Below are positions 9,385 through 18,283 of a DNA stretch of 64,000 nt, piece after piece (within the stretch, counting starts at the first letter, position 1; every line of letters starts with the position of its first letter). The stretch is from CAZLPW01 sp964561495 (GTDB lineage Bacteria > Fidelibacterota > Marinisomatia > Marinisomatales > UBA1611). The notes under the pieces are model-generated. The model made no database searches. It worked only from the letters and a program-made list of their open reading frames with translations, and was not told the DNA's origin. Made by a program: the position numbers and the translations under genes. The stretch is from contig CAZLPW010000004.1 in NCBI GenBank assembly GCA_964561495.1, positions 5,498 through 69,497 on the forward strand, written 5' to 3'.

Positions 9385-10236
9385 ATGAGAATAATTGATC
9401 AAGTCACATACTATTTATTAAAAATATTAAAAAAATATATTTCTAATCAATCATACAAAAATAGATTAAAAATATCTCAAATAATATCAAGTTTTCTATA
9501 CAATTACATTCCCATCAGAAAAAAATTAGCAAGAAAAAATATAAAACGGGCGTTTCCTAATAAATCAGATGAATGGATTGACAAAATATTACGATCTTGC
9601 TACCAACTATCAGTACATCATTTTTTAAAATTTATATCTTTCCCAAAATCTTGGAATAATTCAAAATATGATATTCGGGGATTAGAAATTTTAGATAAGG
9701 CTATAAAAAAAAATCGAGGTGTAATTTTTCTTGCTTCACATTTTGGTCCTTGGGAGGTTATGGGAGCATGGCTTGGAAATAATGGTTACCATTTAACTGG
9801 CGTTGCTCAAAAACAAAAAAATGCTGGAGCAGACACTTTCTTTATTTCTCAAAGAGAGAAAAGTGGAGCCAGACATATTTATAGAAAAGAATCTTTTGAT
9901 AAAATGTATGAGATCCTAGAAAAAAAGAAAATTTTAGTCTTAATAAGCGATCAAGATGCAAAAAATAAAGGTGTTTTTGTTAATTTTTTAGGTACTAACG
10001 CTTCTAGTCCAAAAGGGGCAGCAATTTTTCATAAAAATACAAATGCCCCATTAATTGTTGGGACATGTATAGAGACAGACCATAACCACTATAATATTGA
10101 GTTCTTGCCTGTAAAACCTCTTAAAAATACTATTGAAAGCATTACACAAGCTTATACATCAATTTTTGCTCAATTTATTATAAAATACCCAGAACAATAT
10201 TTTTGGTTTCATAATCGCTGGAAAACAAAAAAATGA
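9385..10236 (+). CDS. LpxL/HtrB-like lysophospholipid acyltransferase
   Basis: This 283-residue protein has the acyltransferase HX4E motif (HFGPWE, His119 and Glu124) and the later SDQDAKNKGVFVNFLG block typical of the lipid A late acyltransferase family. It would transfer a fatty acyl chain to a lipid A precursor at the inner membrane. It is divergent from nfeD across a 91-base spacer and overlaps the next gene by four bases. Glu instead of Asp in the motif is common in this family. Which acyl position it modifies cannot be told. Confidence 0.85.
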   Translation: MRIIDQVTYYLLKILKKYISNQSYKNRLKISQIISSFLYNYIPIRKKLARKNIKRAFPNKSDEWIDKILRSCYQLSVHHFLKFISFPKSWNNSKYDIRGLEILDKAIKKNRGVIFLASHFGPWEVMGAWLGNNGYHLTGVAQKQKNAGADTFFISQREKSGARHIYRKESFDKMYEILEKKKILVLISDQDAKNKGVFVNFLGTNASSPKGAAIFHKNTNAPLIVGTCIETDHNHYNIEFLPVKPLKNTIESITQAYTSIFAQFIIKYPEQYFWFHNRWKTKK

Positions 10237-10799
10237 AAAGGATAGATATTAATTCAGAAAATGCCCTCCAAATGGCCATTAATGTTCTTTCTGGTGGAGA
10301 AATAATAGTTTACCCTACGGATACAATCTACGGATTCGGGTGCGATGCAACAAATTATGAAGCAATAACCAAATTAAATAATTTAAAAGGTCGTCAGTCC
10401 CCAATAAGTATAATTGCACCAGATAAACAAACAGCAGTCAATTGGCTCAATATAAAAAAAAATGAAAAAAAAAAATTGTTCAAAAACTTTGAAAATGGTA
10501 ACACAATAATTGCACCCATACAAGACGGCTTGGTTCATAATAAAATCAAAGGTAAAGAGAATACCGTTGGAATTAGAGTTCCTATGTATTCATTTTGTAC
10601 ATCTTTATCCAAATCATTTGAAAAACCTATAACAACAACTAGCGTAAATAGAACAGGGTCAAAACCACATATAAATCCTGATTTAATAGAAAAAGAATTT
10701 GGTAATAAAGTGCCTTTGTTTATAGATGCTGGTATTATAAATAATCAACCATCCTCGATATTCAAATTCGAACTAGGTAGATTAATAACTATTAGATAA
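10233..10799 (+). CDS. YrdC/TsaC-type threonylcarbamoyl-AMP synthase
   Basis: This 188-residue protein has the YrdC-domain signatures GGEIIVYPTDTIYGFGCDA near the N-terminus, LKGR shortly after, and TTSVNRTG later. TsaC/YrdC makes threonylcarbamoyl-AMP for the t6A37 modification of ANN-decoding tRNAs. The length suits the short TsaC form without the extra Sua5 domain. The segment after LKGR is slightly shorter than in the best-known members, so assignment within the family is less sure than the fold. It overlaps the acyltransferase gene and abuts the DUF3108-like gene. Confidence 0.85.
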   Translation: MKRIDINSENALQMAINVLSGGEIIVYPTDTIYGFGCDATNYEAITKLNNLKGRQSPISIIAPDKQTAVNWLNIKKNEKKKLFKNFENGNTIIAPIQDGLVHNKIKGKENTVGIRVPMYSFCTSLSKSFEKPITTTSVNRTGSKPHINPDLIEKEFGNKVPLFIDAGIINNQPSSIFKFELGRLITIR

Positions 10800-11497
10800 T
10801 GAAAAAAATACTGTTTTTTTTAAGTATTATATACTCTCAAAATCATTTGCCTGTTGGTGAAACTTTAAACTATAAAGTCTCATTCTCTGGTATTAATGCT
10901 GCGATAGGGAAACTTAGAATTTTGGAAAATGATACAATTGAAAGCGTCCAAGCTTCTCATCTACAATTAATAATTCAAACCATTGGGATTACAGATAGAT
11001 TATATCCAATAAATGATAAAATTGATATCTGGCTAGAAAAAGAAACATTTAGAACAATTAAAATTGAAAAGAATATTAATGAAGGCAATTATAAGAAAAA
11101 AACAGTTACAAAATTCTATCAAAAAAATAATTTTGCAATTATAAATAATGATACGATCACTATTCCACCTGACTGCCAATCTCCTTACTCATTAATTTAT
11201 TCTTTAGGCAACAATCAATCATTAAAAAAAATGAAAAATATTATTTTATCAACGTTAGATGGGAAAAAAGTGACACCCGTAAAACTTTATATAGATCACA
11301 ATAAAGAAATTTTTGTCCCCTCAGGAAAGTTTATTTGTGATAAGATAACACCTTTGCCCATAACTGGAAAAAATTTTAAAAATGAGGGGGAAATTTCTAT
11401 TTGGTTTTCAAAAAAAACAAAATATCAAATTCCAATAAAAATTTGGCTTAAACTAAAGTTTGGTTCTTTAGTTATGGAATTTACTGATAAGGTTTAA
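10799..11497 (+). CDS. DUF3108-like exported protein
   Basis: This 232-residue protein starts with a short signal peptide (about 1-15) and then the sequence LPVGETLNYKVSFSGINAAIGKL, which resembles the start of the DUF3108 family of periplasmic beta-rich proteins. The rest is predicted beta strand with no catalytic motif I can see. Its function is not known. It overlaps the yrdC-like gene by one base and converges on rseP with a four-base overlap, leaving no room for a separate terminator. Confidence 0.7.
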   Translation: MKKILFFLSIIYSQNHLPVGETLNYKVSFSGINAAIGKLRILENDTIESVQASHLQLIIQTIGITDRLYPINDKIDIWLEKETFRTIKIEKNINEGNYKKKTVTKFYQKNNFAIINNDTITIPPDCQSPYSLIYSLGNNQSLKKMKNIILSTLDGKKVTPVKLYIDHNKEIFVPSGKFICDKITPLPITGKNFKNEGEISIWFSKKTKYQIPIKIWLKLKFGSLVMEFTDKV

Positions 11498-12663
11498 TTA
11501 AATAATCTAGATATATCATTATACATTACTGTAACCATCAATAATAATAAAAAAGTCATACCAACTTGTTGAATTAATATTCTGGTTTTTAATGCTAATG
11601 ACCTTTTAATTATTGATTCAATTAGAATAATAAAAATATGCCCCCCATCTAAACCAGGAATAGGTAGAATATTCAAAAAAGCAAGATTAATACTAATTAA
11701 GCCCATAAAAGATAATAATGGTATAATCCCTGCTTCAGCCTGATTTCCTGCTATTTGAGCTATCATGATAGGGCCACCAAAATCAGATAAAGAAGCAGCC
11801 CCATTAAATAGCATCTTCATGCTCATAAATATCATTCCAAAACCACCAATAGTACCTGATAAACCAAAACTAAGAGATTGTGAAAATGAAATATCTGAAT
11901 GAAGAAATTCAGGCCTAATACCAATAACTCCTATAGAATCAATTTCTCCATTATTTATAATAGGAGTAGAACTAGTTTTTAATAAAAACTCCAACTCTTT
12001 TTCACCTCTTAAGATTGAAACATTAATTGAAGAATTAGGTCTTGAATGAATAATATTTGTTAAATCTTTCCATGTATTTATAGAGTTATCATTTATTCTA
12101 ATAATTTTATCGCCTGATTTTAACCCAGCATTTTTAGCTGGCATATCCTTTATTAATTCATAAATAATTGGCTTTTCAGATGGCGTAAACTCCCCTTGTA
12201 CATAAGAGATTCCAGAAAATATTAAAAAAGCTGTCAGAATATTCATTAGTACACCAGCCGACAGTATAAAAATTTTACTTGGGGCGGTTTTAGACATAAA
12301 CTCATTAGCCTCATATTGAATGTTTGTATCCATGCTTTCATCTATAAAACCAGCCATTTTCACATAACCACCAAAAGGAATAATTGCAACAACATATTCT
12401 GTCCCTGAACCTTTTCTATCTGATATCTTAATGAATCGTTTTATTATTGGAGACCACTTGAGTTTTTTATCAACAAGTTTGAAAAAAAATAAATTGATTA
12501 TAAATCCATTGTCAACGGATGTAATTGAAAAAAATCGAGGAGGAAACCCAATAGAAAATCGCTCTACTTTCACACCACAAGATCTAGCTGCAAAAAAATG
12601 ACCGAGCTCATGGACAAAAATAAGAACGCCCAGAACTAATATTGTGGCCCAAAGAAAAGTCAT
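11494..12663 (-). CDS. rseP: RseP-type site-2 zinc metalloprotease
   Basis: This 389-residue inner-membrane protease has HELGH at residues 18-22 in the first transmembrane helix, one clear PDZ domain (about 160-240), and NILPIPGLDGG (331-341) carrying the third zinc ligand Asp339. RseP-type enzymes cut anti-sigma factors and signal-peptide remnants within the membrane. Between the first helix and the GGYVKMAG loop there is about 40 extra residues (about 47-86, very basic) that I do not expect in standard family members. It lies 46 bases after dxr. Confidence 0.9.
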   Translation of the reverse strand: MTFLWATILVLGVLIFVHELGHFFAARSCGVKVERFSIGFPPRFFSITSVDNGFIINLFFFKLVDKKLKWSPIIKRFIKISDRKGSGTEYVVAIIPFGGYVKMAGFIDESMDTNIQYEANEFMSKTAPSKIFILSAGVLMNILTAFLIFSGISYVQGEFTPSEKPIIYELIKDMPAKNAGLKSGDKIIRINDNSINTWKDLTNIIHSRPNSSINVSILRGEKELEFLLKTSSTPIINNGEIDSIGVIGIRPEFLHSDISFSQSLSFGLSGTIGGFGMIFMSMKMLFNGAASLSDFGGPIMIAQIAGNQAEAGIIPLLSFMGLISINLAFLNILPIPGLDGGHIFIILIESIIKRSLALKTRILIQQVGMTFLLLLMVTVMYNDISRLFN

Positions 12664-12709
12664 ATTTTATTTATTTTATTGATTTGACAGAAAAAAACTT
12701 TAACCAAAT

Positions 12710-13858
12710 TTAATAATAACTATTAACCCAGTTCTTAACCCAATGATCCAATTCTTTTAAATCTTCAAGAGTAGGTTCATTTAACCAGTTATGTAAATTC
12801 AAAACCGTATTATTAATCTCATAAATATCTAAAAAATTAATTTCTTGTCGAAGGAATCTTTGTACTGAATAATCATTTGCTAAATTTAGTGCAGCTGGGC
12901 TAGTCCCTAACTTTTTTAGAGCATCATAGGCTAAAGAAATACATGGAAACTTTTCCAAATCTGGTTCTAAAAAATTAAGCTCTTTTATTTTAAAAAAATC
13001 TAACCGCTCCCAGTTTGTTTTTTTATGCCTTGGATATGTTAGTGAATATTGAATAGGTACTTTCATATCAGGAACCCCCATTTGAGCTTTGATTGAACCA
13101 TCTTGGAATTCGACCATTGAATGAATAATTGATTGCGGGTGTATCACAATATCGATTGGAATTTGGTCACCATTAAACAACCAAAAAGCTTCAATTACTT
13201 CTAATCCTTTATTCATCATTGTTGCACTATCAATAGTAATTTTTTTACCCATATCCCAGTTTGGGTGATTTAAAGCTTCTCTTAATGTTATTTTTTCAAA
13301 AGTATTTATATTTCTCTTTAAAAAAGGACCCCCACTTCCAGTAAGAATAATCTTGCTTATATCTAAAATGTTTTCACCAACCAGACACTGCCAGATTGCT
13401 GAGTGTTCACTATCAACAGGAAATATTTTAGCTCCTGATTTTTTCATAGCCTCATTAATTATCGACCCTGCCATTACGAGACTTTCCTTATTTGATAAAG
13501 CTACATCAACACCTGATTTTATAGCACGTAATGTTGGCTCCATTCCAATAGAACCGACTAAACCGTTTAACATAACATCGACATCATCTCTTGATGCTAA
13601 TTCTATCAGTCCTTCTCTGCCAAATAAAACTTCAATTTTATCATTTTTAAAAAAATTTTTTACTTCTTTATATGATTCTCTATCAATTAAACAGATAGCA
13701 TCTGGACTAAATCGCTTTGCTTGATCGATTAATTTTTTACTATTTGAAAAACAAGATAAATAAATAACAGTCGCTTCATCCTCTAAATTTTCTAAAACAT
13801 TAAGGGCATTGCATCCGATAGATCCAGTTGACCCTAAAATTGAAATTCTTTTTTTCAT
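12710..13858 (-). CDS. dxr: 1-deoxy-D-xylulose 5-phosphate reductoisomerase
   Basis: This 382-residue enzyme begins with the NADPH-binding LGSTGSIG. It has the family motifs SNKESLVMAG and PVDSEHSAIWQ, and the active-site segment TGSGGPF. It makes methylerythritol 4-phosphate, the committed step of the MEP isoprenoid pathway. IspD, IspE and IspF are encoded about 25 kb away in this window. Dxr and rseP are adjacent as in many bacteria, but the usual cdsA is missing between uppS and dxr. Confidence 0.95.
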   Translation of the reverse strand: MKKRISILGSTGSIGCNALNVLENLEDEATVIYLSCFSNSKKLIDQAKRFSPDAICLIDRESYKEVKNFFKNDKIEVLFGREGLIELASRDDVDVMLNGLVGSIGMEPTLRAIKSGVDVALSNKESLVMAGSIINEAMKKSGAKIFPVDSEHSAIWQCLVGENILDISKIILTGSGGPFLKRNINTFEKITLREALNHPNWDMGKKITIDSATMMNKGLEVIEAFWLFNGDQIPIDIVIHPQSIIHSMVEFQDGSIKAQMGVPDMKVPIQYSLTYPRHKKTNWERLDFFKIKELNFLEPDLEKFPCISLAYDALKKLGTSPAALNLANDYSVQRFLRQEINFLDIYEINNTVLNLHNWLNEPTLEDLKELDHWVKNWVNSYY

Positions 13859-13859
13859 G

Positions 13860-14531
13860 TTAAAAATTTTTTTGAATAAACCAACTAAAATATTGTCTTT
13901 GAGGGTGAAATTTTAAGCTCCCTCCTACTACCGCTCCATATATTTCTTTCATCAATATAAAAGATAAAAAATTTGTCCGCCCTTCAATCTTACTTGGAAC
14001 CCCAATATTATCCCCGTATGTAACCTCTTTAAAAAAATTACTCCCTATTCCAATATTAATTAATGCATCATTCCACTTTCCCCATTTTTGTACGTTTAAT
14101 GTCAGACAAGATAATCTAAAATCTTTCAACCCTTTTAAATTTGATTTACTAACAGAAAACACAGAACTTTTTTCTTCATCACCAAAAAAATATTGAACTC
14201 CAGCGCTAAACACCTGTGGTTGATCCTTATTAATAATGAACCCATATATTTTACTAGTTAAAGCCAAATTTTCTGTTATTTTATATCCAAAATCAAAATT
14301 CGGCAAAAACCAATGTTTATTTTTTATTTTTGAAATAGAAATCGACTGTCCAAAACTAATTGCTAGCCTAGATTGACTCATCGGATTTATCATTAATATT
14401 TCACTTAACCAAAAGGAAGCATGGTAACTAATAATTTTTGAATACTCTGGTTTATCTGAACTAAAATTAAAATCAGCAAATTGGCCGTATATTATTCCAA
14501 CAGCGAATAATACACATATTGTCTTCCGCAT
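13860..14531 (-). CDS. Predicted outer-membrane beta-barrel protein
   Basis: I do not recognise this 223-residue protein by family. It has an N-terminal signal peptide (about 1-16, ending near IIYGQ) and then alternating polar/aromatic strands throughout. It ends in Phe (WFIQKNF), as expected for substrates of the BAM complex. It lies one base from lpxA and one base from dxr, inside the envelope cluster that also encodes BamA and OmpH. A small barrel or PorV-like protein is likely. Confidence 0.6.
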   Translation of the reverse strand: MRKTICVLFAVGIIYGQFADFNFSSDKPEYSKIISYHASFWLSEILMINPMSQSRLAISFGQSISISKIKNKHWFLPNFDFGYKITENLALTSKIYGFIINKDQPQVFSAGVQYFFGDEEKSSVFSVSKSNLKGLKDFRLSCLTLNVQKWGKWNDALINIGIGSNFFKEVTYGDNIGVPSKIEGRTNFLSFILMKEIYGAVVGGSLKFHPQRQYFSWFIQKNF

Positions 14532-14532
14532 T

Positions 14533-15276
14533 TTAAATAATACCGCGTTTGGATGATCGAATAAATTTTAATATTTGTTCTTTATAATCCGAATAATTAA
14601 TACCAGCCTCTATTGTTTCTAAAGCCTTATTTCTACTTAAACCAGAACGGAAATATACCTTGTAAATTTCTTTAATCGCTTTTCTATCGCTAATAGAAAA
14701 ATTTCGTCTTTTTAATCCAACACTATTTATCCCCTCATACTTTAATGGGTGTCCTGCACCTAAAATAAAGGGCGGAACATCTTGAACAATTTTAACACCC
14801 CCACCAATAAAAGCATGTACACCAACATTACAAAATTGGTGAACTATTACAGCTCCACCAAGCGTTGCCCAATCTCCTATTGTTACATGTCCACCTAGTG
14901 TTGACAAATTTGCCAATATCACATGATCTCCTATAATACAATCATGGGCAACATGACATGAAGCCATTAACAAACAATCAGATCCAACGACAGTTTTACC
15001 TAAGGCCTCTGTGCCTCTATTGATTGTTACATACTCACGTATGATTGTTCTGTCACCCACAAAAGCTTCAGTTTCTTCTCCTTTAAACTTCAAATCTTGT
15101 GGAACTTCACCAATTGAAGAAGAATGATATATTTTACAATCCTTACCAATGGTTGTACCTTCACAAATAGTAACATTATTACCAATTATTGTATTATCTC
15201 CTATTGAAACACGTGGGCCTATAACACTAAATGGGCCTATAATAATATTTGAACCAAGCCTTGCGCTTTCATGCAC
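14533..15276 (-). CDS. lpxA: UDP-N-acetylglucosamine acyltransferase LpxA (start uncertain)
   Basis: A left-handed beta-helix of hexapeptide repeats, with CHVAHDC holding the catalytic-type His111 and the C-terminal helical SDRKAIKEIYK segment, identifies LpxA. It transfers a hydroxyacyl chain from ACP to UDP-GlcNAc, the first step of lipid A synthesis. The first standard start codon is GTG at 15276. However, the same frame continues upstream without a stop to about 15315 and encodes NIHSTAIV, which matches the conserved family N-terminus. The true start may be ATT at 15294 or ATC at 15312. There is no clear Shine-Dalgarno sequence. It follows fabZ directly. Confidence 0.92.
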   Translation of the reverse strand: MHESARLGSNIIIGPFSVIGPRVSIGDNTIIGNNVTICEGTTIGKDCKIYHSSSIGEVPQDLKFKGEETEAFVGDRTIIREYVTINRGTEALGKTVVGSDCLLMASCHVAHDCIIGDHVILANLSTLGGHVTIGDWATLGGAVIVHQFCNVGVHAFIGGGVKIVQDVPPFILGAGHPLKYEGINSVGLKRRNFSISDRKAIKEIYKVYFRSGLSRNKALETIEAGINYSDYKEQILKFIRSSKRGII

Positions 15277-15304
15277 AATCGCGGTTGAATGAATATTGTC
15301 TAAA

Positions 15305-15772
15305 TTATTGATTTGTTACTCTATCTACTATATTTGCAGATACAAAACCCTCTGCCATCAGATTATTTTCCACAAAAATATGTCCATGAAATTTGCATAT
15401 ATTTAATTTGCGCTTTGCAATTGTTACTTCTATTCTTACTTGATCACCTGGAATTATTATCTTCCTAAAACGGAGACCATCAACAGTAGAAATAAAAGCA
15501 TTTTTTTCTAAAGGATTATCTAAGGTGTTTAATAATAAAAAAGCTCCTGCTTGAGCAATAAACTCTATTATATAAACACCAGGTAAAACTGGCTGCCCAG
15601 GAAAGTGACCTTGAAAATATGGTTCATTGAAAGTAATATTTTTAATAGCAGTTATTGATTCACCAGGAGTTATTTTTATAATTCTATCAATTAATAATAA
15701 AGGATATCTATGAGGTAAAATCTTTTGAATATCCCTAAGGCTAAATTCGGTTTTTGTTGAATATTCTGACAT
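15305..15772 (-). CDS. fabZ: 3-hydroxyacyl-ACP dehydratase FabZ
   Basis: This 155-residue hot-dog-fold enzyme starts its core with LPHRYPLLLIDR. It carries the active-site His56 (GHFPGQPVLPG) and Glu70. It dehydrates hydroxyacyl-ACP during fatty-acid elongation and competes with LpxA for hydroxyacyl chains, hence the common clustering. It shares one base with lpxC (TAATG). In Bacteroidetes LpxC and FabZ are often fused; here they are separate proteins. Confidence 0.95.
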   Translation of the reverse strand: MSEYSTKTEFSLRDIQKILPHRYPLLLIDRIIKITPGESITAIKNITFNEPYFQGHFPGQPVLPGVYIIEFIAQAGAFLLLNTLDNPLEKNAFISTVDGLRFRKIIIPGDQVRIEVTIAKRKLNICKFHGHIFVENNLMAEGFVSANIVDRVTNQ

Positions 15773-16722
15773 TATTTAACTCCTTCGGATAATATATTCA
15801 ATTCATTAGAATATTCTTGGCGAAGTTTTTTTACAAATTCAACATTACTAGCATGACCAGCTCTTGCAGCTGTAACATGCCCTTTAATTGGGACACCTAA
15901 AAGAGCTAAGTCTCCAATTAGATCTAGGGTTTTATGCCGGACTGGTTCATTTTTATATCTTAGCACTTTTCCATTCAAAATACCATTGGTTCCATTATTA
16001 ATATTGTGTTCAATTCCAAAAAGAGTTTTCAAACGATTAATTTCATTTTGATCTATATCTTTATCAATTAGAACAACTGCATTATCAAGGGCGCCACCTT
16101 TAATAAGACCTGATTCTTTTAACATTTCAACTTCACTTAAAAAACAAAATGTTCTAGCTGGAGCAACTTCCACTGCAAAATCTTCTTCCATATTATAGAT
16201 TGCCTCATATTGCGTCCCTAATGCAGGCAAAGGATAATCCACCATAAATGTGATACGGAAACTATCAGACGGTATAACATGTATATCAATATCTCGATAT
16301 GGATCTGTATAATTAACTGCACGAGTTATTTTTAATAATTTTCTTTCTTTTCCTTGCTCTGTAATACCCGAACGTAGTAGCGCATCAACAAAATCTTTTG
16401 CACTTCCATCCATAACTGGAGTTTCTTTACCTGTTAATTCAATTAAAACATTATCTAGTCGCAAACCGCTAACAGCTGCCAATGCATGCTCAACTGTATG
16501 AATTCGCACATCATTTTCTTCAATTGTTGTACCTCTAGAAATATCAACTACATGGTTAATATCCGCTTTAATCTCTGGACAACCAGGAATGTCAGATCTA
16601 ATAAATCTAACACCAAAATCCTCAGGAGCTGGATGAAATGTTATAGATGTCTCAACACCTGTATGAAGTCCTACACCATGACATGATTTTGAGGTTCTGA
16701 TTGTTCTTTGTTTTCTGGCCAT
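15772..16722 (-). CDS. lpxC: UDP-3-O-acyl-N-acetylglucosamine deacetylase LpxC
   Basis: This 316-residue enzyme contains the zinc ligands His79 (HTVEHALAA), His263 and Asp267 (HKTLDLIGD), and the catalytic His290 (RAGHASN). It catalyses the committed deacetylation of lipid A synthesis. The length is typical of a stand-alone LpxC. It lies between lpxD (nine bases upstream) and fabZ (one-base overlap). Confidence 0.96.
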   Translation of the reverse strand: MARKQRTIRTSKSCHGVGLHTGVETSITFHPAPEDFGVRFIRSDIPGCPEIKADINHVVDISRGTTIEENDVRIHTVEHALAAVSGLRLDNVLIELTGKETPVMDGSAKDFVDALLRSGITEQGKERKLLKITRAVNYTDPYRDIDIHVIPSDSFRITFMVDYPLPALGTQYEAIYNMEEDFAVEVAPARTFCFLSEVEMLKESGLIKGGALDNAVVLIDKDIDQNEINRLKTLFGIEHNINNGTNGILNGKVLRYKNEPVRHKTLDLIGDLALLGVPIKGHVTAARAGHASNVEFVKKLRQEYSNELNILSEGVK

Positions 16723-16731
16723 TTTATAAAA

Positions 16732-17736
16732 TTATTTTTTTGATTGAACTCGCTTCAAATTTTTATCGATTGTATCGATTCTATTTATAAGAGCCTCTCT
16801 TCTGTTATGTTCTCTGATTTTTCTAGCAGGATATCCTGCATAAACTTCACCACCAGGAAGAGATTTAGTAACACCTGATTTTGCAGCAAATGTAGAACCC
16901 TTTCCAATTTGTACATGCGGGGCAACACCAGTTTGTCCTGCAAATGTACAATGCTTACCTATTTTAACACTTCCCGCAATACCTACCTGAGCAGTAATCA
17001 GACATGACTTTCCAATCTGAGCGTTGTGAGCGATGTGCACTAGGTTATCAATCTTTGTCATGCCACCTATTTCTGTTGAACCAATTGTTGCTCTATCAAT
17101 AACAGTATTAGCACCTACTTCCACATCATCAGCAATAGTAACATTGCCAGTCTGAGGAATCTTTATATTTTCTTCATTTTCTGGTATAAATCCAAAACCG
17201 TCACTACCAATAACCGCGCCGCTATGAACAATAACAGAATTGCCAATAATTACATTAGGATATATAGTGACATTTGGATAAATATAACATTTATCACCAA
17301 TCGATACATTTTCCCCAACTACAGAATTAGAGCCAATATAGGTCTGTGTGCCAATTGAGACACCTTTTTCTATAACCGCTCCAGGCATTACGGTAACATT
17401 ACTTTTCAAATTTGCATTATGATTAACAATTGATTTTTTATGAATTTTCCCACTATTTTTTTTAGGAGGGTTAAACATTCCCAACGTTTTAGCAATTGCA
17501 AGTTGGGGGTTTTTAACAACAATCCCATTTATTCCTAATAATAATTTTTTGTTATTAACAAAAAAGGCTGCGGCTATAGAGCTATATAAATATTTTTTAT
17601 ATTTCATATTTCCAAGAAAAGTGATTGTATGCTCCTCACTATTATCAATCTTGGAAACACCTCGAATAATTATATCTCCATTTCCGATTAAAACACCACC
17701 AACATCATCAGCTATCTCTTTAAGACTAAATTTCAA
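16732..17736 (-). CDS. lpxD: UDP-3-O-acylglucosamine N-acyltransferase LpxD
   Basis: This 334-residue protein has an N-terminal uridine-binding domain (about 1-100), then a hexapeptide-repeat beta-helix (about 105-310) with the HIAHN motif (His234, His237; the latter in the catalytic position), and a short helical tail. It adds the second hydroxyacyl chain in lipid A synthesis. It follows ompH by six bases, matching the widespread bamA-skp-lpxD order. Confidence 0.95.
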   Translation of the reverse strand: MKFSLKEIADDVGGVLIGNGDIIIRGVSKIDNSEEHTITFLGNMKYKKYLYSSIAAAFFVNNKKLLLGINGIVVKNPQLAIAKTLGMFNPPKKNSGKIHKKSIVNHNANLKSNVTVMPGAVIEKGVSIGTQTYIGSNSVVGENVSIGDKCYIYPNVTIYPNVIIGNSVIVHSGAVIGSDGFGFIPENEENIKIPQTGNVTIADDVEVGANTVIDRATIGSTEIGGMTKIDNLVHIAHNAQIGKSCLITAQVGIAGSVKIGKHCTFAGQTGVAPHVQIGKGSTFAAKSGVTKSLPGGEVYAGYPARKIREHNRREALINRIDTIDKNLKRVQSKK

Positions 17737-17742
17737 AGATAT

Positions 17743-18267
17743 TTATTTCCCTGAACCTAAATTACCTAATTCATGCAAAACATCATCGGTTAAATCATAT
17801 TTCGGTTTAAAATAAAGTAATCCCACAGAAGCATCAATTATATAATCATAAGCACCATCAATAGCAACTTTATCAACAGCTTTTTTTACCTTACCAAGTA
17901 TATCATATTCGAGTTGAGCTTGTTTTCTCATTAATTCTCCCTGAGGTCCAATTTTATCTGCCTGATAAGTTTGTGCTTGTTTTTCCATTTGTTCAATTTC
18001 TTTCTTTATACTTTCGCCTTTATCCAATGCCATTAATCTTTTTACCTCATACTCTTGTTTTAAACTGTCCATTTTTAAAACCATCTGATCGAACTCAAAT
18101 TGTACTTTTCTATATTCGAGTTGCAATTGTGATTCTGCCTCTTTGAATTCTTCATATTCAGTGCGAATTCTTTCAGAAAGAATATATCCAATCTTTAACT
18201 GAGCATTAGCTGAGCTAGTTAAAAATAGTAAAACACAAAAAAATGAATGTTGGATAGATAATTTCAT
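17743..18267 (-). CDS. OmpH/Skp-like periplasmic chaperone
   Basis: This 174-residue protein has a signal peptide (about 1-22), a start of mature protein (KIGYILSERI) typical of OmpH, and a long charged helical hairpin rich in Glu, Lys and Gln (about 40-125). Skp-type trimers hold unfolded outer-membrane proteins on their way to BamA, which is encoded just upstream (16-base gap). AGGAG lies six bases before the ATG. I left the gene symbol blank because skp and ompH are both used. Confidence 0.9.
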   Translation of the reverse strand: MKLSIQHSFFCVLLFLTSSANAQLKIGYILSERIRTEYEEFKEAESQLQLEYRKVQFEFDQMVLKMDSLKQEYEVKRLMALDKGESIKKEIEQMEKQAQTYQADKIGPQGELMRKQAQLEYDILGKVKKAVDKVAIDGAYDYIIDASVGLLYFKPKYDLTDDVLHELGNLGSGK

Positions 18268-18283
18268 TTTTTTCTCCTTTTAT

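Noticed and set aside
15272..15772. FabZ-LpxA fusion or frameshift
   Set aside because: fabZ ends in a clear TAA at 15307-15305 and the upstream part of the lpxA frame meets its own stop at 15318, so they are separate frames; the start of lpxA is the open question instead.
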